The notes under the pieces were generated by a model, which made no database searches, was not told where the DNA came from, and saw only the letters and a list, made by a program, of their open reading frames with translations. From JAVVEW01 sp032251045 (GTDB taxonomy: Bacteria; Pseudomonadota; Gammaproteobacteria; Methylococcales; Methylomonadaceae): 21,060 bases of DNA. Numbering within the stretch: position 1 is the stretch's first letter; each line of letters opens with the position of its first letter. The stretch lies in contig JAVVEW010000040.1 of assembly GCA_032251045.1 (NCBI GenBank), forward strand, positions 1 to 21,060, in the 5' to 3' direction. Position numbers and translations under genes: made by a program. Positions 15,436 to 21,060 of the stretch are shown in pieces.

Positions 15436-18135
15436 ATGAAACCAGACACAGCAGAGGCCCAAACCACGGTTAATTGGCATGCTTTGACTGCCGAACAGGC
15501 ACTTGACCGATTAGCCAGCAATCACCATGGTTTGACCGAACAGCAAGCGCGTCAGCGGCTTGACCAATACGGCCCCAACCAACTACCGACGCCCAAGCCG
15601 CGCAGCCCGTTGTTGCGTTTTCTGGCACAATTTCACAATTTACTGATTTATGTGCTGATTGGCGCGGGTATTGTCACTGCGTTGTTGAATCATTGGGTGG
15701 ACAGTTACGTCATTCTGGCGGTGATTTTGGTCAACGCCGTTATTGGTTTTGTCCAGGAAGGCAAGGCGGAAAAAGCGTTGCAGGCCATTAGCCAGATGCT
15801 GGCGCCGCGAGCGACCGTGTTACGAGACGGTCACCGTTGCCAATGTCCAGCCGAAGCGTTGATTCCAGGAGATATCGTTCTGCTCGACCCCGGCGACAAA
15901 GTACCCGCCGATCTGCGTTTGATCACCGCCAAGGGCTTGAAAATTCAGGAAGCGATTCTGACCGGCGAATCGGTGGCTGTGGAAAAGACCATTGAGCCGG
16001 TAGCCTTGGATGCGGAATTGGCTGATCGACTATCTCAGGCTTATTCCGGCACTCTGGTTACCGCAGGCCATGGCAAGGGCTTGGTGGTGGCAACCGGTGC
16101 CAGCACTGAAATTGGCCGAATCAGCGGTATGATCGCCGATATTCAGGTCATGACCACGCCCTTGCTTCAGCAGATGTCGGTTTTTTCTCGCTGGTTGACG
16201 GTGGTGATTCTACTGATCGCCAGCGCGGTTTTCGCATTCGGCTACTGGGTGCAAATGCAAGATGCCACGTTGTTGTTCATGACGGTGGTAGGGCTTGCAG
16301 TCGCGGCGATACCGGAAGGCTTGCCAGCGATTTTAACCGTCACTCTGGCAATTGGCGTACAACGCATGGCTGAACGCCATGCCATTATCCGCCGTTTGCC
16401 AGCCGTGGAAACCCTGGGCGCGGTGTCGGTTATATGTTCCGATAAAACCGGCACCTTGACCCGCAACGAAATGACCATTAAGTCAGTCGTGACCGCGGAT
16501 GCCGTTTTCGAGGTTGGCGGGGTTGGTTATGAACCTGTCGGCGTTATCAAAACTTCCGGCCAACCGATATCTGACAGTCAACAGCAAGCTTTGCAGTCTA
16601 TCGCATTGATTGGCGCAATATGCAATGAGTCGTCACTAAGGCAAAAACACACACAATGGCAAATTGAAGGCGACCCCATGGAAGGCGCATTGTTGACTTT
16701 GGCCGGGAAAGCAGGGTTGGATCTCAAAGCCGAACATCAACGCCATAGCCGACACGATTTGATTCCGTTTGATTCTGCCCACAGGCTGATGGCAACCTTA
16801 AACCAAGGCGATGCGCAACAAAACTTCATTGCCGTCAAGGGCGCGCCAGAACAACTGATTGCCTTATGCCAACAGCAACAGACCGAACATGGCCCACAAC
16901 CGATCAATACCGATCTGTGGCACGATCAAATTGAGCGCATTGCCGGCCAAGGACAGCGTGTACTGGCGATTGCCCGTAAGACGGTTGCCGCTGGCATCAC
17001 CACCCTGAAGTTTTCCGATCTTGATCAGGGCTTGGTATTGCTGGGTTTGGTGGGTATGATCGATCCGCCCCGGGAGGAGGCGATTGCAGCCGTGGCTGCC
17101 TGTCATGAGGCCGGCATTCGCGTCAAAATGATGACCGGCGACCACGCCGCTACCGCTTCTGCCATTGCCGCTCAGCTTGATCTGGATAACACGGACGAGG
17201 TACTCACCGGACAACAACTGTCGCAACTGTCTGACCAGGAGCTGGCCGAGGCGGTGACTCGAGTGGATGTGTTCGCACGCGCCGCGCCGGAACACAAACT
17301 GCGCCTGGTATCAGCCTTGCAACAGCGCGGCGGAGTCATTGCCATGACCGGTGACGGCGTTAACGATGCGCCGGCGCTGAAACGGGCGGATGTCGGCATC
17401 GCCATGGGCCAGACCGGCACCGAAGCCGCCAAGGAGGCTTCGGAAATGGTATTGGCCGATGATGATTTCGCGTCCATCGTGCAGGCGGTGCGCGAAGGTC
17501 GAACGGTTTATGACAATCTGAAAAAAGCCATTTTGTTTCTGTTACCGGTCAACGGTGGTGAGTCGATGAGTATTATCGCCGCAGTTCTGGCCGGACTCAC
17601 CTTGCCGATCACCCCGCTGCAAATTTTGTGGGTAAACATGGTCAGCTCGGTGGCGCTGGCCATGGCGTTGGCATTTGAAGCGCCGGAACCCAACGTTATG
17701 AACAGGCCGCCGCGCCACCGCGAGGAAGCCATGTTGTCTGGTTTTCTGCTCTGGCGCATTGTATTTGTCTCGCTGCTGTTTTTTGCCGGGATTTACGGTA
17801 TTTTTCTGTGGAGCCAAAGCCACGGTTCGACTCTGGAAGAATCCCGTACCTATGCCGTCAACACCCTGGTCATGCTGGAAATTTTTTACTTGCTCAATGT
17901 GCGTTGCTTGAGTGGTTCATCGATGAGCGCTAAACATTTGTTTGGCTCGAAAGCCGCATGGATCGCCATTGCCGTGGTGTTCATGTTGCAACTAATCTTC
18001 ACTTACGCCCCGTTCATGGAGCAGTTTTTCGACACCCGCCCCATCGACTTCCTGCATGGCTTGGAAATTATGGGTATCGGGCTGTTGTTATTTTTACTGC
18101 TGGAAGTTGAAAAAATGCTCCGACGCTGGCGGTAA
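15436..18135 (+). CDS. P2-type (P-type IIA-like) cation-transporting ATPase
   Basis: This 899-residue inner-membrane pump has all catalytic elements of P-type ATPases: actuator motif TGES (176-179), phosphorylated D336 in DKTGTLT, nucleotide-binding KGAPE (468-472), MTGD (566-569) and the hinge GDGVNDAP (639-646). About ten membrane helices are expected; PEGLP (293-297) lies in the fourth. The N-terminal cation-ATPase domain (WHALTAEQALDRL, then RLDQYGPNQLP) is typical for the P2 class that includes SERCA and Pmr1 calcium pumps. In helix 5 N706 and E709 (LPVNGGE) match the SERCA ion ligands, but in helix 6 the sequence reads VNMVSS: N734 is kept while S738 stands where SERCA and Pmr1 have the essential aspartate. 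The ion is therefore uncertain and may not be calcium. AGGAG at 15424-15428 is seven bases before the ATG. Confidence 0.92.
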   Translation: MKPDTAEAQTTVNWHALTAEQALDRLASNHHGLTEQQARQRLDQYGPNQLPTPKPRSPLLRFLAQFHNLLIYVLIGAGIVTALLNHWVDSYVILAVILVNAVIGFVQEGKAEKALQAISQMLAPRATVLRDGHRCQCPAEALIPGDIVLLDPGDKVPADLRLITAKGLKIQEAILTGESVAVEKTIEPVALDAELADRLSQAYSGTLVTAGHGKGLVVATGASTEIGRISGMIADIQVMTTPLLQQMSVFSRWLTVVILLIASAVFAFGYWVQMQDATLLFMTVVGLAVAAIPEGLPAILTVTLAIGVQRMAERHAIIRRLPAVETLGAVSVICSDKTGTLTRNEMTIKSVVTADAVFEVGGVGYEPVGVIKTSGQPISDSQQQALQSIALIGAICNESSLRQKHTQWQIEGDPMEGALLTLAGKAGLDLKAEHQRHSRHDLIPFDSAHRLMATLNQGDAQQNFIAVKGAPEQLIALCQQQQTEHGPQPINTDLWHDQIERIAGQGQRVLAIARKTVAAGITTLKFSDLDQGLVLLGLVGMIDPPREEAIAAVAACHEAGIRVKMMTGDHAATASAIAAQLDLDNTDEVLTGQQLSQLSDQELAEAVTRVDVFARAAPEHKLRLVSALQQRGGVIAMTGDGVNDAPALKRADVGIAMGQTGTEAAKEASEMVLADDDFASIVQAVREGRTVYDNLKKAILFLLPVNGGESMSIIAAVLAGLTLPITPLQILWVNMVSSVALAMALAFEAPEPNVMNRPPRHREEAMLSGFLLWRIVFVSLLFFAGIYGIFLWSQSHGSTLEESRTYAVNTLVMLEIFYLLNVRCLSGSSMSAKHLFGSKAAWIAIAVVFMLQLIFTYAPFMEQFFDTRPIDFLHGLEIMGIGLLLFLLLEVEKMLRRWR

Positions 18136-18411
18136 AAGCCCCCCTGAATTAAGGCACATGCCTGGCATTAAATAGCTTGTATGGCTTTATCCCGGCAGGT
18201 GCTATCGACTTTGGGCAGTTGAAAATAGTCGCCAATACCCTGATAATAGTACGTTTGCATAATCAAACCTTGCCACCGTTTGTGTTCGGCTAAACGATGT
18301 CTTCACCGGTATAAAGACCACTACCTACGCGGTTTTGGTGTACGGTCTAAGTCGTTTGCACAGGCGTTGGATTGTGCGGGTTTGAGTTTACGGTATCCCT
18401 ACAGGAGTAAC
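18136..18411 (+). other. 276-base leader between the P-type ATPase and SulP genes
   Basis: No gene is convincing here. An open frame in phase with the SulP gene extends up to 18280, but its conceptual N-terminal extension (beginning MCSAKRCLHRYKDHY) is unlike any transporter start and has no ribosome site. Another short open frame from 18153 to a TAA near 18292 would encode about 45 residues without homology I recognise. I see no strong sigma-70 promoter and no clear terminator hairpin after the ATPase. The leader is long for this compact window and may carry the promoter of the sulP-usp pair. Confidence 0.4.
18403..18407 (+). promoter_or_regulatory. Ribosome binding site deciding the SulP start
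   Basis: AGGAG lies four bases before the ATG at 18412. It, and the typical transporter N-terminus that follows, favour this start over an in-frame ATG at 18280, 132 bases upstream. Confidence 0.7.
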
Positions 18412-19905
18412 ATGCTGATCCTTTCCAAGAAACAAGACTGGCTGGGCAATATCCGCGGCGATGTGCTGGCCGGCATTGTCGTCGCCCTGGCCCTGATTCC
18501 AGAAGCCATCGCTTTTTCCATTATCGCCGGACTCGATCCGAAAGTGGGGCTGTATGCCTCGTTCTCGATTTCCGCGTTGACCGCGTTTCTGGGCGGGCGT
18601 CCGGGCATGGTCAGCGCCGCCACCGGCGCCATGGCGCTGCTTATGGTCACGCTGGTCAAGGAACATGGCTTGCAATACTTGCTGGCCACGACTTTGCTGA
18701 CCGGCGTGCTGCAAATGCTGGCCGGTTACCTGAAACTGGGTGGCTGGATGCGTTTTGTCTCGCGTTCGGTGGTCACCGGTTTCGTCAATGCCCTGGCGAT
18801 ATTGATTTTCATGGCCCAGTTGCCGGAACTCACCCATGTAACCTGGGAAGTTTATGCGCTGACCGCCGCAGGACTTGCCATTATTTACCTGTTTCCTTAT
18901 CTGCCCTGGATCGGCAAACTGTTGCCTTCGCCGCTGGTCTGCATTCTGCTCCTGACCGTGGCCACCATCGTTTGGGGTATCGATGTGCGCACCGTCGGCG
19001 ACATGGGTCAACTGCCCGATACCTTGCCGATATTTCTATGGCCGGAAGTGCCGTTAAATCTGGAAACGCTGAAAATCATTCTGCCTTATGCCGTGCCGCT
19101 GGCCGTGGTCGGTTTGCTGGAATCGTTGATGACCGCGACCATTGTCGATGATCTGACCGATACCGGCAGCGATAAAAACCGCGAATGCAAGGCGCAAGGA
19201 CTGGCTAACATTGGCGCAGGATTGTTGGGCGGCATGGCCGGCTGTGCGATGATTGGCCAATCGGTAATCAATATTAAATCCGGTGGCCGAGGACGCCTGT
19301 CTACCCTGCTCTCGGGCGTGTTTTTATTGGCCATGGTAGTATTCCTGGACGAATGGCTGAAACAAATTCCGATGGCCGCGTTGGTCGCGGTCATGATCAT
19401 GGTGTCCATCGGCACCTTCAGTTGGGCCTCGATCCGCGATCTGAGAAAATTCCCACTATCGTCCAATCTGGTGATGATCATCACCGTGATCGTGGTGGTG
19501 TCCACCCATAACCTGGCGCTGGGCGTGGTCAGTGGCGTGTTGTTGGCGTCATTGTTCTTCGCCAATAAAATCAGCCATTTCATGTATGTGGATTCCAGCC
19601 TGGATGAGATGAGCGACACCCGCACCTACCGCGTGGTCGGGCAGGTGTTTTTCAATTCCGCGCAGAAATTCACCTCCGCGTTTGATTTCAAGGAGGCGGT
19701 GGAAAAAGTGATCATCGATCTCAGTCGGGCGCATTTTTGGGATGTGACATCCGTTTCCGCGCTGGACAAGGTAGTGATTAAATTCCGTCGGGAGGGGGCG
19801 GAAGTGGAGCTGGTTGGTCTGAACGAAGCCAGCTCCACCATCATCGACCGCTTTGGCGTGCATGACAAACCCGACCAAATTGATAAAGTCTTAGGGGGAC
19901 ACTAA
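18412..19905 (+). CDS. SulP family inorganic anion transporter with STAS domain
   Basis: From the ATG at 18412 the protein has 497 residues. The membrane part starts with the SulP signature GDVLAGIVVALALIPEAIAF (16-35), followed by GLDPKVGLYASF and about a dozen hydrophobic segments to about 390. The C-terminal ~95 residues form a STAS domain, with VIIDLSRAHFWDVTSVSALDKV (433-454) matching the anti-sigma-antagonist-type strand-helix; S447 is near the position that is phosphorylated in SpoIIAA-like proteins. SulP proteins carry sulfate, bicarbonate or related anions across the inner membrane, usually with sodium or protons; which anion is carried here cannot be told from the sequence. The length is at the short end of the family. 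The universal stress protein gene begins two bases after its stop, so the two form one operon. Confidence 0.92.
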   Translation: MLILSKKQDWLGNIRGDVLAGIVVALALIPEAIAFSIIAGLDPKVGLYASFSISALTAFLGGRPGMVSAATGAMALLMVTLVKEHGLQYLLATTLLTGVLQMLAGYLKLGGWMRFVSRSVVTGFVNALAILIFMAQLPELTHVTWEVYALTAAGLAIIYLFPYLPWIGKLLPSPLVCILLLTVATIVWGIDVRTVGDMGQLPDTLPIFLWPEVPLNLETLKIILPYAVPLAVVGLLESLMTATIVDDLTDTGSDKNRECKAQGLANIGAGLLGGMAGCAMIGQSVINIKSGGRGRLSTLLSGVFLLAMVVFLDEWLKQIPMAALVAVMIMVSIGTFSWASIRDLRKFPLSSNLVMIITVIVVVSTHNLALGVVSGVLLASLFFANKISHFMYVDSSLDEMSDTRTYRVVGQVFFNSAQKFTSAFDFKEAVEKVIIDLSRAHFWDVTSVSALDKVVIKFRREGAEVELVGLNEASSTIIDRFGVHDKPDQIDKVLGGH

Positions 19906-19907
19906 CC

Positions 19908-20774
19908 ATGAAAGCACAACAACCCGCTATTTGGGCCTGTCTGGACGGCGCCGCGCTGACTGGCGCGGTATGCGATTACGCCGCCTGGATTGCCCGGCAG
20001 GTAGGAGCGCCGGTGCAACTGATTCACACCATCGATCACCATCCGGAAAAAGCCGCTAAACAAGACATGACCGGCAATATCGGCCTGGGTAGCCGCGAGC
20101 ATTTGCTGGAAAAAATGACCGAGGAAGAGCAGGGGTACAGTAAACAACGCATCAAGCAGGGCAAAGCCCTGCTGGACGATGGCAAAAATCGTGTCGGTGA
20201 AGCCGGAATAACTGAAGTTTACACAGCCCTGCAACATGGCGGCTTGATCGAAAACCTGACTGCTCAGGACGCCGATATCCGGGCGCTGGTGATCGGTGCA
20301 CGCGGTAAAATTCACCAGGATAAACCCGATCAGATCGGCGCCAAGCTGACCGAGATGATCCGCGCCCTGCACAAGCCCATGCTGGTAACTTACGGCCCCT
20401 TTACCGAGCCGAAAAAGTTAATGATTGCTTACAACGGCAGCGAATCGTGTGAAAAAGCCATCGAGATGGTCACCCAAAGCCGGCTGTATCGGGGCATGAC
20501 TTGTCATCTGGTTTATGTTGGCGATAACGCCAACGCCAAGGAAAAACTGCAACAAGCAGCAGAACGGCTGAAAGCAACCGAAGACATGGATTTGCAGATC
20601 GCTAACCTGAAAGGCAAGGCCGAAGAAAAGCTGTGTGCTTATCAGCAGGAGCAGGCCATCGACCTGACCGTAATGGGCGCATTCAGCCATACCCGATTAC
20701 ATGACTTATTGCTGGGCAGTTTTACCCACAAAATGCTGTTAAAAACCCAAAAGCCGCTATTATTGTTACGCTAA
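19908..20774 (+). CDS. Universal stress protein with two UspA domains
   Basis: This is a 288-residue tandem Usp protein, about twice the size of a single-domain UspA. The first half runs from about 5 to 163 (AIWACLDGAALTGAVCDYAAWIARQVGAPVQLIH, then ALVIGARGKIHQ, KPMLVTYGP), the second from about 168 to 288 (KLMIAYNGSESCEKAIEMV, then LTVMGAFSHTRLHDLLLGSFTHKML, KPLLLLR). The ATP-binding pattern G-2x-G-9x-G(S/T) is almost kept in the second half (G257-A-F-S260, nine residues, G270-S271), with Ser for the middle Gly; in the first half spacing and end differ, so that site is less likely to bind nucleotide. An AGGGGG at 19893-19898 serves as ribosome site. Coupling to the SulP gene suggests that it modulates or senses the state of that transporter, perhaps through its STAS domain; this is inference from position. 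Confidence 0.92.
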   Translation: MKAQQPAIWACLDGAALTGAVCDYAAWIARQVGAPVQLIHTIDHHPEKAAKQDMTGNIGLGSREHLLEKMTEEEQGYSKQRIKQGKALLDDGKNRVGEAGITEVYTALQHGGLIENLTAQDADIRALVIGARGKIHQDKPDQIGAKLTEMIRALHKPMLVTYGPFTEPKKLMIAYNGSESCEKAIEMVTQSRLYRGMTCHLVYVGDNANAKEKLQQAAERLKATEDMDLQIANLKGKAEEKLCAYQQEQAIDLTVMGAFSHTRLHDLLLGSFTHKMLLKTQKPLLLLR

Positions 20775-20997
20775 TAGGGTATGCCAGATAAGCGTTCACG
20801 CCTGCAAGGATGATCTGTCGAAGGCGCCCTGCCCTCGACAGATCCACAGAAAACCTCCTTTTGAAAACAGGCAAAGCCGGAACAGCAAACCCTTAACCGC
20901 CCACCTATGCGCCTCCTGACATCGGCACATCCTATAAAATAACGTACCTTATCGGGTTAGCATCCCCTTGAACGCTGACATTTGGAGCCGATACACC
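20775..20997. other. Intergenic region with a hairpin and a -10-like box
   Basis: These 223 bases hold a perfect 10-bp inverted repeat (listed separately) and, on the plus strand, TATAAAAT at 20933-20940, which resembles a -10 box; no -35 box at correct spacing is seen (CTGACA at 20916-20921 is only 11 bases upstream). GGAG at 20983-20986 lies 11 bases before the ATG at 20998. I see no small gene here. Confidence 0.4.
20812..20844. terminator. Perfect 10-bp inverted repeat, possible terminator or REP-like hairpin
   Basis: GATCTGTCGA (20812-20821) and its exact reverse complement TCGACAGATC (20835-20844) flank 13 bases; a further GGC/GCC (20823-20825 with 20831-20833) could pair inside after one mismatch. 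It lies 37 bases after the stress-protein stop. There is no continuous T-run right after the stem (only CTCCTTTT from about 20855), so an intrinsic terminator is possible but not typical. A dispersed palindromic repeat is the alternative. Confidence 0.5.
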
Positions 20998-21060
20998 ATG
21001 AGCCACTCGCGCAAACTGGTCACCTTCGACTGGGCGATTAAACGCCTGCTGCGTAGCAAA
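20998..21060 (+). CDS. Start of an Rpn / PD-(D/E)XK transposase-like nuclease gene, cut off by window edge
   Basis: Only 21 codons are visible: MSHSRKLVTFDWAIKRLLRSK. The stretch FDWAIKRLLRSK is the usual opening of proteins of the Rpn family (recombination-promoting nuclease, earlier called transposase_31 / PD-(D/E)XK nuclease family transposase), which typically begin with a F-D-x-x-(F/I)-K-x-(L/V)-(L/F) pattern. No catalytic residues are within view, so the call rests on this N-terminus alone. GGAG at 20983-20986 may be its ribosome site. These genes are often multi-copy in genomes. Confidence 0.65.
   Translation, partial: MSHSRKLVTFDWAIKRLLRSK

Noticed and set aside
18153..18292. Short open frame of about 45 codons after the P-type ATPase
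   Set aside because: It has no ATG start at its beginning, no ribosome site and no recognisable family.
18280..18411. Upstream extension of the SulP gene to an ATG at 18280
   Set aside because: The extra 44 residues have no similarity to SulP N-termini, and a good AGGAG site precedes the ATG at 18412.
18388..19011. A 207-codon minus-strand open frame
   Set aside because: It is antisense to the SulP membrane domain; its His/Gln-rich translation is typical of reversed hydrophobic coding sequence.
1..21060. CRISPR array, tRNA genes, toxin-antitoxin or classic defence genes
   Set aside because: I saw no regularly spaced repeats, tRNA-like cloverleaf or defence-type domains on either strand.

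Overview
This 21 kb window looks like chromosomal DNA of a gammaproteobacterium with moderate GC content. The style of several proteins (HoxH/HoxW, the HD-GYP protein, the SulP-Usp pair) would fit a methanotroph of the Methylococcales, but no marker in the window proves this; it is inference. Fourteen substantial genes and one cut-off gene start are visible. There are no tRNA or rRNA genes, no CRISPR array and no complete insertion sequence.

Positions 1-6526 form a polysaccharide-type cluster in two divergent arms. On the minus strand (reading right to left) lie a secreted 614-residue protein of unknown function (4114-2270), a parallel beta-helix protein (2231-750) and a family 2 glycosyltransferase that runs off the left edge (753-1). 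On the plus strand lie two more family 2 glycosyltransferases (4230-5117 and 5114-6526) that overlap by ATGA. A 115-base gap between 4114 and 4230 must serve both arms.

Positions 6548-10151 hold a GAF/HD-GYP signalling protein, then the large subunit of a NAD-linked [NiFe] hydrogenase (hoxH) and its maturation protease (hoxW). The diaphorase and small-subunit genes that normally accompany hoxH are not in the window.

Positions 10216-15352 carry three overlapping genes arranged like a type I secretion operon: ABC exporter, HlyD-type adaptor, TolC-type outer-membrane protein. The ATPase domain of the ABC protein has lost its Walker A lysine, Walker B glutamate, LSGGQ signature, Q-loop and H-loop residues in an otherwise intact reading frame. 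This is the most unusual thing in the window: an exporter-shaped system with an apparently dead motor and no visible substrate gene.

Positions 15436-20774 contain ion-transport genes: a P2-type cation ATPase with a changed ion-site residue, then a SulP anion transporter with a STAS domain closely followed by a tandem universal stress protein. The last 63 bases start a gene resembling the Rpn/PD-(D/E)XK transposase-like nucleases, preceded by a perfect 10-bp inverted repeat.
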